Assembly (NCBI GenBank): GCA_004151065.3
Contig: NWUY0300017375.1
Location: 48,127-73,138 of the forward strand
Reading direction: 5' to 3'
Source of the DNA: Larix sibirica
Lineage: Eukaryota; Streptophyta; Pinopsida; Pinales; Pinaceae
Length of the DNA: 25,012 bases
Made by a program: the position numbers and the translations under genes. The notes below the pieces were generated by a model. That model saw only the letters and a list, made by a program, of their open reading frames with translations, searched no databases and was not told where the DNA came from. Below, in pieces: positions 1-9,052 of this stretch. Positions within the stretch are counted from its first letter, which is position 1; each line of letters opens with the position of its first letter.

Positions 1-2012
1 TCCTTTGGGATATGCATAAATTCATCACAACCAAAAAATATGAGATGTGTAAGAGAGGTATTTTTACCATCCCATTCCTCACATGGATTCTTGTAAAAAA
101 AATCAGTCCACGACGACCTATTGACTAGGTAACATGTCGTGTTGGATTCTTTTCCCTAGGATTCATGTGTGGTTCCTGCTGCACTGAGCATGCTCCTCAC
201 TTTCTCCGCCAGTGTTATATTCATTATTTCAACAAATCTATTATGTTAGGTGTGTATAGAGTTGTGTTTTGTTGAGATATACCATTCTCTCTACAAAAAT
301 CATCAAGCGCCTTTCCACAAAATTCTCCTCCATTGTTAGTTCTCAACAACTTGATCATTTTAAAAGTTTGATTCTTTACAAGAGTCTTGAACTCTTGGAA
401 CTTCTCAAAGACCTTAGATTTATTCCTCAGAAAGTACAACCATGTCATTCTTGATAAATCATCTATGAGAGTGACATAATACCATGATCCTCCTAGTGAA
501 GGGACCAACATTGGTCCAAACACATACCCATGTATTAAATCTAGTATTTCCTTAGCTCTTGTGGCCCCAAATGAGAAACTTACTCGATTCCATTTACCAT
601 AAATACAATATTCACAAAATTCAACTTCTTCATGTTAGTTAGGGAGACCTTTGACCATACCTTTACTATGCACAACAAGAATACATTTCTCACCTATATC
701 TTCCATCCGATGATGCCAGAACATGGTCGTTCGACTAGACGAGAAGATATGCTACCATATTCAAGACATTCCACTTTAGCATAGCCATCAATGTATATTC
801 TTCCTAATTGATTGTATAGGGTTCCAATCCAAACTCCTCTTATCAGTACCATCGCTCCTCGCACCATCTTTCACATATATTTCTCAAATACAAATTGCAC
901 ACCTGCATTCCGCATCTTACTAATAGAGATCAAGTTTTGAGCCAAACCTGAGATATGAAATACTCCTAGAAGTGTTCCTATTCTTCCATCTTCGATTATG
1001 AGTCAAAAATTTCCTTGTCTCACTATCTTGGTCGGTGAATCATCTTCTAGAAAGACATCATTACCATCGAAATTCTCGTATTCATAGAACCATTCTCTTC
1101 ATGGCCTCATATGACATGACGCATCAGAGTTGGTCAAGCAATAGTCACGATATGACTGTGTACATGTGGAAGATAAATACACATCATCTTTCTCTTCTTG
1201 AGCATGATTGTTGTCAACCAACTGAACTTCCTTAGACCATTTACTTTTGTCGACTGTTGTTGTCTTACAGTTTCGTCTATAATTCCCAACTCTACTATAT
1301 ATCCAATATTTTTTTGTCATTGGATCAAGAGATTTAGGTCTAGCCTTAGATGTTCCTCTCGGCCTCGATCTTCTACTGGAGGTTTTGCCTTTCCCTCTTT
1401 TTATTAGTTGACCTTTTACCATCAAGGCATCATGGGTCAACACTTTTATGTTCTTTCATCTCATCTCTTCCGACAGCATAGATGCAACCATATCATTGAT
1501 CTTCAATGTGGTATTATTGCTTCCAATAGCCATGACTAAGTTATCCCAAGAATATGGAAAATACCACAACAGACTGATACAATTATCCTCCTCAGTGATT
1601 TTAATATCCATAGACAACAACTAACTAATCACAACATTGAATGCATTTAGGTGCTCTATAACCAAGTCACCTTCATTCATTCTTAGAAGATATAACTTCT
1701 TCTGAAGAAACAACTTGTGAGCCAAAGATTTAAACCAATACAAGTTTCCCAACTTTTCCCATAGCTTCTTTGCAATGTCTTCTTCTGAGACATTCACCAA
1801 TATAGGATCTGCTAAACAATGTTGGATTGTACTCCTCTCCTTCGTATAGATTTTATACCAAAATTCCTTTGACACACTAGCCATAGTTGTTCATGGGTTG
1901 ATTGCTACCCGCTGTTCTTGATCCACAAGGAGAGATCCTCCATTTTAAGTTTCCAAAGCTCAAAATTCTACCCATTAAACGTTTCAATTTCTATCCTCAA
2001 CGTGTTAGACAT
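1..2012 (-). pseudogene. Ty1/copia retrotransposon gag-pol remnant (gag, protease, integrase)
   Basis: Decayed polyprotein of a copia retrotransposon, read leftward. Gag starts at the ATG at 2012-2010 and gives MSNTLRIEIETFNG, then NFELWKLKMEDL, the usual copia Gag opening. A UBN2-type Gag segment follows (about 1884-1621, AKKLWEKLGNLY), then a zinc knuckle near 1265-1310 whose first cysteine has become tyrosine (YWIYSRVGNYRRNC). The protease motif near 1130-1100 reads NSDASCHM where the family has DSGASxHM, so its catalytic Asp is lost. The pre-integrase zinc finger (WHHRM to FCEYCIYGK) lies near 730-590 and the integrase core at 523-224 (LIDDLSRMTWLYFLRNK, LRTNNGGEF). After a frame break, integrase continues at 223-1 (LAEKVRSMLSAAG, CYLVNRS) and leaves the window before reverse transcriptase. 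Several stops and frameshifts make this inactive. Confidence 0.93.
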
Positions 2013-2122
2013 TCTAACTATAAATTAATGTTTTTGGAAACTCCCACTAAAATAGGTATACACTAGATCCAAGACCAAGACAAAATATCAACAACAAAGG
2101 CACCCCCCTACAACCAAATATA

Positions 2123-2134
2123 GCTCCAAGACCA
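2123..2134 (-). other. Primer-binding site of the left copia element
   Basis: On the minus strand the bases read TGGTCTTGGAGC, a diverged form of TGGTATCAGAGC, the site complementary to initiator methionine tRNA in many plant copia elements. It lies two bases inside the LTR end (which starts at 2137) and about 110 bases before the Gag ATG, the expected position for priming minus-strand DNA synthesis. Confidence 0.7.
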
Positions 2135-2136
2135 AT

Positions 2137-2345
2137 TGTTGGATTATGATACCTATTTATAGTGATTATACAGATGATTCATATAGTTAAACATAATTAA
2201 ACATACATCAGTGGCACACAACACATCAATACAATACACAAAAAATACCCTATAAACCCCTCTACTAGGAGAAGACCAACAAAGCAGTGATCTTACCACT
2301 TGTTAGTTTTTCATCATTTAATTAAATAGATCTAGGATCTTAACT
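2137..2345 (-). repeat. Partial 5' LTR of the left copia element
   Basis: On the plus strand this begins TGTTGGATTATGATACC, matching the end of the LTR at 4042-4562 (TGTTGGGTTATGATATC). The match continues through the block with cctctactaggagaag and agcagtgatctt to about 2320, then stops. Minus-strand orientation agrees with the adjacent primer-binding site and gag. Only the 3' part of the LTR (downstream of its TATA region) remains. The upper boundary is uncertain and an undetermined base sits at 2346. Confidence 0.75.
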
Positions 2346-2346
2346 N

Positions 2347-2589
2347 TAATTTTTGTTTAAACGCTAAATTTTCCTCGCACCACAATTTCTCTTTAAACTT
2401 AAAGGTAATAATATTTTTGACATTATCGATATTCTGCAAAATGTCATTTTTGTCAATACCCAAATAATTTAACCAATCCATATTATCTTTTTATCAACCC
2501 CACATAGTATCATAAAAATACTCACACTAAAAGATATAAATACACTACTACTATCATTAACATTAACACAAACCATTAAACCATGTATG
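2347..2589. other. AT-rich interval, nothing recognised
   Basis: No open frame or family motif is visible. The stretch begins just after the undetermined base at 2346, where the LTR match has already ended. Confidence 0.5.
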
Positions 2590-2870
2590 TATTTAAACTA
2601 TAAACACTTCCATCCATTAAAAAATGTTATAATGTGGGATAAATAGGAGAATACTTTTTTTAATCATTAGCTTAGGAACATGTTTTTCCTATGTGGGTGT
2701 GCTCGATTTCCATTATTCTTTTATTTCTTTTAGTTGGTTTGTTAAAATAAAACAAGGCTTGTTTAATCTTATCGTGGGGGTGCTACATAAATATGTTATT
2801 GGGTACCTAATGTTAGTGGGTGGAAGGCCAACGATGCATTCCTATGTTTGATATCAATATCACAAAAGAG
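2590..2870. repeat. Dispersed repeat family F, copy 1
   Basis: Matches 5015-5375 in order: a start with ttaaacta, then acac and ccatt-like tracts, a gtgggataaa block, and a highly similar core (gctacataaat, then attgggtacctaa, then gttagtgggtgga). The core stays open in one frame in both copies but has no recognised product. It is probably an unclassified mobile element fragment. Confidence 0.8.
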
Positions 2871-3439
2871 TGACTAAAGAAAAAAAAACAAAGAATAATA
2901 ATTACAAGATGGATAAGACACCAATATAAAATATAAAATGGGTGTTTTGGACATAAATAATGAGATCAATGATGAAAAGCTGTACATAGGAATCTTTGAT
3001 GAAAAATGTCAAAGTGAGGAAAGATCCAAATTTGCATTACAAGAATATCTAGCGTGAGTGTACTTTTATGGAAGTTACAATATATGGTTGGATGATGTTG
3101 AAAATGATCGTTCAACATCCTGTATTAAAATGATTCAGAGTTCGTGCAAGGAAAAGTGGGATTGATGACCAATTTTAGATTATGCATACACTTTTAATAA
3201 ATAATTATGTTAAAGAAAAGATTATTTTATTTTTTGTTAAGAGATTTTAAAATTTAAAGGTTATGTTATGGAAAATATACTAAAATGCTTTGAAATATAG
3301 AAATATTTAAGTTACATTGAAGTTTTTTTGGTAAGTTGAATTCATAAGATAATTTTCATTTCTCCCACTTTCAATGTCAATGGTCAATCACTCACCAAAA
3401 AAGATTTTTTCCTTTCATACTCAATGATTTTTATTTAGT
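2871..3439. other. AT-rich interval, no gene seen
   Basis: Very AT-rich with homopolymer A and T runs. No coding signature, RNA gene or repeat with a partner in the window was found before the start of family G at about 3440. Confidence 0.5.
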
Positions 3440-4041
3440 TAGCAAATTGCGATTTTGGGAAGCCTCTTTAGTGAGAGATTTGAGTCAAGACTTGATGAAA
3501 CTGCATTTGGGACAAAGGAAAATCTCAATACTAATTTACAAGCCATGATGTTGATTCCTTTCTATTAAAAAAAAGTATCCACTCAACCAAGACATTGAAT
3601 TGTTATAATTGCTTATTGAATTCATGGCTCTTGTGGTTCTTCAATAGTTTCGATAGTGATTTGGGTTCAAGTGGCTTCATCACCCTTTGTACTTTGAATC
3701 AAAACTACAAAATCAATTCATCCCACCTTACTACAATAACTATGCTTCATAAGTTACTATTGGATCATAAACAACCTCAACAAATTATTGAGTTTAATTA
3801 AACAGAGTGCTAGTTATACCCTAACGTCAATAACATGAGCCAAATCTTAATATATCTAGTAGAAACTAAAACCTTTCCAAAAAGTAGTTTAAAGCACCAT
3901 TCTAACATTGTCTTATCTAATTTCATAAATTATGAAGAGAAACTTGCCTTACACGTGGGAATTTATTTTAAAAGTCATTTTTATAGCTTTGGACCTCATA
4001 ATTGAATTATGATAAGGTTATTGAGTTTTTATTCCTCAAAA
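3440..4041. repeat. Dispersed repeat family G, copy 1
   Basis: Collinear with about 18500-19150. Shared blocks include ggaaaatctcaa, ctttgaatcaaaact, agacactaaaacctttc-like, ttctaacattgtc, and near the end gacctcataattgaattatgat. Copy 1 stops abruptly at 4041, where an LTR begins; copy 2 continues with unrelated downstream sequence. The short open frame at 3595-3801 lies inside the repeat and is not maintained in copy 2, so I do not call it a gene. Confidence 0.85.
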
Positions 4042-4562
4042 TGTTGGGTTATGATATCTATTTAAAGTGAGCATGTATATTGATTCATATTGTTAGTTAA
4101 ATCTTAAGCAATGGAAATTATCGTAGAAACGCCTCTATTAAGGGAAAACTAGCAAACCAGTGAGCTTTCCGCTCATATATTCATCAACACTCATAACGAG
4201 TGTTTACAACTATGATTTGCTAGACTACAAATCACACTTTATTACATCCTTCTATTTGCATAGCCATTACATCTTATTTATAGATGCAATACAACCAACT
4301 ACTCGTTAATGGTAATCCGTAAGTTCCTAACCATTTTTAGTGATTTTGTTATTGTCGACTTGAGTGGATCAACCTTGGTTGATCACCCATTGATTTTATG
4401 GTCATTATTTACTCTTTTCCACATATGAAAATTCACTAAGCACCATTATTTAAGAAAAACCATGCCACCTCAAATAACCCTATCATGGTTGATATGGGAG
4501 CATCCTTTCATTCCCACCAAATACATGATGGATCTTAGGTCATTACATGTTTGGTCATTACA
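4042..4562 (-). mobile_element. Ty1/copia LTR, apparently solo
   Basis: On the plus strand it starts TGTTGGGTTATGATATC and ends ggtcattaca, so it has TG and CA termini and a typical size of about 521 bases. The start matches the LTR at 2137. On the minus strand a TATA box (TATAAATA, 4282-4275) is followed about 32 bases later by AATAAA (4243-4238), a compact promoter and poly(A) arrangement. No primer-binding site lies below 4042 and no polypurine tract above 4562, so it looks solo. No 5-bp target duplication is visible: the flanks are caaaa and ttgtt. Confidence 0.8.
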
Positions 4563-5014
4563 TTGTTTTTAAAAGAAATGTCTTCTTAACCAATAAAACA
4601 CAATTTTGTATCTTTCTATATAATAAAGATTTAATTATTATTTATAAAATTAAGTAAAATAGTTTAAAGTATACATATTAATAAAGTAATTTAATAAATT
4701 ATAAAATTGATTTTTATTGGTTTAGAAACACATCAATATATTCTATATATTCTGGTTGATTTATGTTTAAAGTTGATTAGTTGAAGATATGGAAAGGAGA
4801 ACCTTGTATTCTATAACATATGGTTGATTTATCGTTAAAGTTGATGAGTTGAAGATGCGGAAAGGAGAACCTTGTATTGGGAAGATATGAAAAATAATAT
4901 AATCGAAAACCAAATGTAAAATTATATCACATGGGAACACAACATATACATGAGACTTACCACTTTGTCTTCATACAGACCATTAGACCAATCTGTTTTC
5001 CCGCTAGAGAGTGA
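4563..5014. other. AT-rich interval holding a short tandem duplication
   Basis: Non-coding and AT-rich. Its only recognisable structure is the 68-base tandem duplication at 4754-4879, listed separately. Confidence 0.5.
4754..4879. repeat. Two-copy tandem repeat, period 68
   Basis: The unit starting ggttgatttat at 4754 recurs at 4822. Both carry aaagttgat, gttgaagat and ggaaaggagaaccttgtatt, with a few substitutions. It is a local duplication in non-coding DNA. Confidence 0.9.
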
Positions 5015-5375
5015 AGGTGTTTAAACTATAGACACATCCCTCTATTAAATAATGTTTATCTATTGTCATTGCAAATAATTTCACGTGGGATAAAGACAGG
5101 AATCGTAGCTTTCATCTCCCCTTGGGGAACATTTTCTTCGTGTGTCATACAAATCTATGACAGTGGGTAGTGGGTACACGTCATAGTAGTGCTTGGTTTC
5201 CGGTATTATTGTATTTCCTCTACTTGGCTTGTAAAAGCAAACCAGAGTTGCTTAATCATAAGGTGGGGGCGCTACATAAATACGTCATTGGGTACCTAAG
5301 GTTAGTGGGTGGAGGGCCAACGGCGCATTCCTATGTTGACATGATATCACTAAAACAAAATGAAGCATAATAACT
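5015..5375. repeat. Dispersed repeat family F, copy 2
   Basis: Best-preserved copy of family F. The core (about 5240-5345) matches copy 1 at 2740-2850 closely, and a shorter segment (about 5190-5260) matches 24278-24352. An open frame from 5170 to 5370 covers the core (LHKYVIGYLRLVGGGPTAHS) and the frame is also open across the equivalent core of copy 1. No family is recognised, so I annotate it as a repeat, not a gene. Confidence 0.8.
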
Positions 5376-5527
5376 AGAGGATTGANGGATATGCATGGAT
5401 CATTCATGTTTGTTTTAGGTTATTTAGTAGTATGGATATGCATGGATCATTTATGGATCATGAATATGCATGGATCAACTCGCCTACATAGCTATTATTT
5501 GCACACCTTAGGTTGTGGATCATAAAT

Positions 5528-6450
5528 GGTGGTATTCTCTCTTATGGAAATGGTACGTTCATTAAAGAATAAAACTTTTTTGGTGGTTGGTTTTGGAAAT
5601 GAGGATACTAACATGGGATAATTGGATTAAAAGAGGTGGTTAAGGTTCAAGTATATGTATTCTATGCAAGACCGAAGCAAAGACCATCGACCACTTATTG
5701 GTTCACTGTGCATTCACCCAACAAGTTTGGTCTCTGGCTTGAAGTGAATTTAAAATTGTTCATTGTTGGAATCATCAATCGTTGAATGATTACTTTTGGG
5801 CCTGGGTTCACAGTGTTTTTAATTGGAATGAGTTGCCGACTTATATTGGTTGGGAAGTTTGGAAAAATCAGAATTATGCGTTATTTGAAGGTAAATTCAA
5901 GTCTGTGAGGGAAGTCATCCTTAGGGCCATTGGAGGCTATAGGGAGAATGGTAAGGGCAAGGATGGAAACCAAGCATCTTCATATAAAAATGTCAGAATG
6001 GCTAGTGTCCCTTTTTTTAATCAAGAATGGCCAGTTGGATTTTTTGATGGGGCTTCTCAAGAGAATGGTTTAAAGTGTGGAGCAGGTGTTTATCTAAAGA
6101 TCAATGAGTCATATGTCTTTAAACTAAAGTTTAATGTTGGAAGAGGAACCAACACTAGAGGTGAATTGTTGGCATTGCAAGGATCGTTATTTTTTGCACA
6201 CTCTATTCATATATCTCACCTACAGGTCGCGGGATATTCCAAGGTAATTATAGGATGGGCTCTTCGGGAGTATCAATTGTAGGTGGTCTCTTTGGATGGT
6301 AGAAGCAGAAAATTAGAAGTCTACAAGACCAATTCTCAAAGGTTACTTTCCTACACATATTCAGAGAATTTAATGCCAATGCGGACTTTCTCTCTAAACA
6401 ATCCATGAAACTGCATGAAGGCACTATTTTGAGATGCTGAAAAATTCAGA
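5528..6450 (+). pseudogene. LINE (plant L1-type) ORF2 3' end: zinc-binding domain and RNase H
   Basis: C-terminal part of a non-LTR retrotransposon ORF2. Reading begins with a zf-RVT domain (LLWKW, then RIKLFWWLVLE and ILTWDN, then CILC at 5656-5667 and HLLVHC to 5709). An RNase H domain follows: first Asp in FFDGAS (6046), Glu in TRGELLAL (6163), but tyrosine at 6235 in GYSKVII where GDSKVII is usual, so a catalytic Asp is lost. A stop at 6280 and a frame change precede the last motif, HIFREFNANADFLSK (about 6355-6400). Several stops lie in the zinc-binding part. Everything upstream of zf-RVT is absent, so this looks 5'-truncated, which is common for LINEs. Confidence 0.9.
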
Positions 6451-6720
6451 GGTCATCTTTGATGGATCTTTACCTATGTATTGACCTTTCTTTTGGGACA
6501 ATTTTGTTAATTAGTTGTCTTCTTAGTCGACAAAGTTGTATTTAATGTAGATGTATTAAGAATGTCTTCTTAGTCGACAAAACTATATTTAAGGTAGATA
6601 AGGTAGAGGTATTAAGAGTTCAATTTTAGTTAATCCTTCTATGAGTTGTTGTCCTTTAGTTTATGTCATGGTTCTCCTCTAGAAGAGGTTTTTTAATAAA
6701 CTGTGTAATTGTTATCTCAG
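6451..6720 (+). other. 3' untranslated region of the upstream LINE fragment
   Basis: Non-coding DNA directly following the RNase H end. It contains a 47-base two-copy tandem repeat (from 6517 and 6564) and ends in a T-rich segment with taataaa near 6690. No clear poly(A) tail is visible, so the 3' end is approximate. Confidence 0.5.
6517..6612. repeat. Two-copy tandem repeat, period 47, in LINE 3' UTR
   Basis: gtcttcttagtcgacaaa occurs at 6517 and 6564, each followed by a tatttaa, gtaga and gtattaag series. The second copy is slightly expanded. Short tandem repeats are common in LINE 3' UTRs. Confidence 0.88.
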
Positions 6721-6889
6721 TATATATTTTTGGAGTTGGAGAGAAAAAGTCAAACTTTGAAATATTATCCTATAAAAGCTTTGTATCGTGATAATATACT
6801 TAATGAAAGTTTTTCATGTTGAAAACAAATATGGATATGCATGGAGTCTTTTTATATTATACCTTGAGTTTTCTTTTTCATAAGTTGAC

Positions 6890-7456
6890 AAGACAATTGA
6901 TATCTCATGGGAGGAGAATGGAGCTGGTTAGGGTTTGGAGGGATTTGGTTTGGCTGGAATTCTGCAGAAATGAGTTGAAGTCATGGACAAATGGGGGTTT
7001 GTCGTGAGCAACCTCAATTGGAGTCAAGATGGTTCTCTCGAACTATCCTAGTACCAGTCAAGGATAAAAAAAAGTGGGAAGTACTTGCAGGATGGTTGCA
7101 ATCGATTGCCGCTATTTGTTTCTTTGATTTTTCAATGCTTTTTGTGGATTTCAGCTATATTTGGCTTTGTTTCTAGTATTCCTGATCTTATTAGCGATTT
7201 TTGGGGGAACCCGCCTTTTTGGCACTGTTTTGGAGTTTTTTGGTTTATTTTTGGCTTATGGGTTCCAGCTTTGTTTAGTCATTTGGCCATTTTTGGCATA
7301 CTTGCTCCTACCTTGGGTTTTTTATTGGGCTCCTGGCTGTCACATCCGTAGATCTGTTAGGGTGGGTGAATAGTTTATTTCGCCTATCCTTCTATTTGTC
7401 AGTATCAGCAGTGTGCTGTACTTTTTCTACCGACTAGTGCTGGTAATTTTTTTGAT
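6890..7456 (+). other. 5' leader of the second LINE
   Basis: This stretch precedes ORF1 of the downstream LINE and is markedly rich in T and G on the plus strand, especially from 7100. That composition opens several overlapping hydrophobic reading frames which I consider accidental. The start is approximate because no target-site duplication was found. Confidence 0.5.
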
Positions 7457-9052
7457 ATGGGTCATCATCACGAGGCCCTAGATTTTGTATCACCTGTGGC
7501 TGGAGGGCGTCAAGTGTCTTCACACTTCTGTTTGCCTCGCGGGGGGTCTGTTAATGGTGTATCGGTGGACGAATGTGTTGGGAGCCCTAAAACTTTCGGT
7601 GGTGCGGAGTGGCCTTCCCGTTTCAAAGGGGCAAAAGCTAGACGACGACGACAGGCTAAAACTTTGAAGGTTCGTGAGGGTTTGGACAGGTTCATCATCC
7701 CGATTGATACAAACTTGGACTGTATTGAAATGTTGGCCTCAAGGGCCATTATGGGGTGATTGGAATACTCAGTTGGAGATCAGAAGGATTTAGTTGAGTG
7801 GGTGCGCAAAAATTGGATGCCTATCGTAGGGGATCTCCCTAGGGTTATTCAGTTAATCAATGGTTGGATCATGTTTATTTTTTCTAAGGCTGAACATGTG
7901 GGGTGTATTTTGAAACGATTATGGTGTTTCAAGGATGGGTCGCTTTTCCTGAAACAATGGCATGTGGATTTCGACCCTCTACGGGAATCTCAGAGTATTC
8001 GTCACTTGTGGCTGCTTATCCCTGGTTTGCCCATCGAACTATGGTCTGAGAACATTTTAATCGGTATAGCTAACTCTGTTGGGAAATTTGTCTTGCTGGA
8101 TAACTACTCCTTATATGGGTTTGATCGAAGGTTTGCTAGGGTGATGGTGGCCTTTGAAATGGCAAAGGGGATTCCGGCGGAGATTGACCTCGAATGGGGC
8201 TCAAAGGTCTGGCGCCAACGGCTGGATTATTATAAGGTGTCGTTCTGATGTTTCAGATGTCAACAGACTGGACATACAAAAGCCCACTGTCAAGAACATT
8301 CATTTTATGAGTCTTCTTTGGTGACTCCGGCATCTGTTACTGCTCTGGTATCCTTGGTTAAGTCTTTGGAGGGTGTGGCGCAGCCTGCAGTGTCGGGTAA
8401 GTCTAAAATCCCTAACATTCCACTATATCCTAATATTTCCAATGTTGAATTAAACATGATTATGGACGCGGAAGCTATTTTAAATGAGAAGATTGCATCT
8501 GGGGATACTGTTTTGAGAATTGATACCCCTAGGGACCCCCTTTTACCTCTTGGGAATGTCACTTTGGAAAAAGATCGGGCTTGTCGTGACTTATTTGGGG
8601 ATGGGTTATCTCTAGGGGAGGAGGGTTTGAGTCCCAACTCTGTTACTATTTTGGAAAGTTCTTCTGGTGCTTTGGTGGACCCTCCTGTTGAGAAGGTTGA
8701 GATTGATTTGGAAACCCTCGGGGTTGGTATTTCTAAGGACGAGGATGTGACAATCTTAGGGGAAGCCGGATATGGGGCTATGGAAAGAATTGGCTCTATT
8801 ACCCCTCTACAAATTTTCTCTAAAAACCCTTCTGATAATCCTTTGGTTAAGTCGGTTAATTTGGCTAGGTTTAGGAATGTAACGCTGAGGAAAGCTAGAA
8901 AGACGGGAAGGGAGAGGGATGATTTGACAGGAGAGGCTGATTTAAGTTATGTACCCATTTCTGAGAGAATTGACTTTGGAGAGGATATTGCTGAGATTAC
9001 TGTTTGTCATGGGGGCCTTAGAGATGTTTCCCCTAATGACAGGGTTTCTTAA
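7457..9052 (+). pseudogene. LINE ORF1 protein (DUF4283-like domain and CCHC zinc knuckle), two in-frame stops
   Basis: Nucleic-acid-binding ORF1 of a plant L1-type element; such proteins coat the element RNA. One frame runs 531 codons from an ATG with G at -3 and +4, broken only by TGA at 7757 and 8246. The N-terminal part has a basic cluster (KARRRRQAK, residues 60-68). The middle (7760-8245) resembles DUF4283 of plant LINE ORF1 proteins: LIPGLPIELWSENIL, GKFVLLDNYS, FARVMVAFEM. A zinc knuckle follows directly after the second stop, CFRCQQTGHTKAHC (8249-8290), spacing C-x2-C-x4-H-x4-C. The remaining 250 residues are acidic and low in recognisable motifs. The stop at 8246 sits where the family often has Arg before the knuckle, consistent with CGA to TGA. 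ORF1 ends one base into the ORF2 start. Confidence 0.85.

Noticed and set aside
6991-7373. Overlapping hydrophobic reading frames (63 to 88 codons) upstream of LINE ORF1
   Set aside because: They lie in a T-rich leader, overlap one another in different frames and owe their Leu/Phe/Trp content to base composition. No family is recognised.
8240-8260. Possible programmed stop readthrough between the ORF1 body and its zinc knuckle
   Set aside because: The TGA lies exactly before the knuckle, which is tempting, but ORF1 has another in-frame stop at 7757 and ORF2 has many, so simple decay explains it better.
8305-8637. 110-codon minus-strand frame inside LINE ORF1
   Set aside because: It is a shadow of ORF1, which has the zinc knuckle and the domain context on the plus strand.
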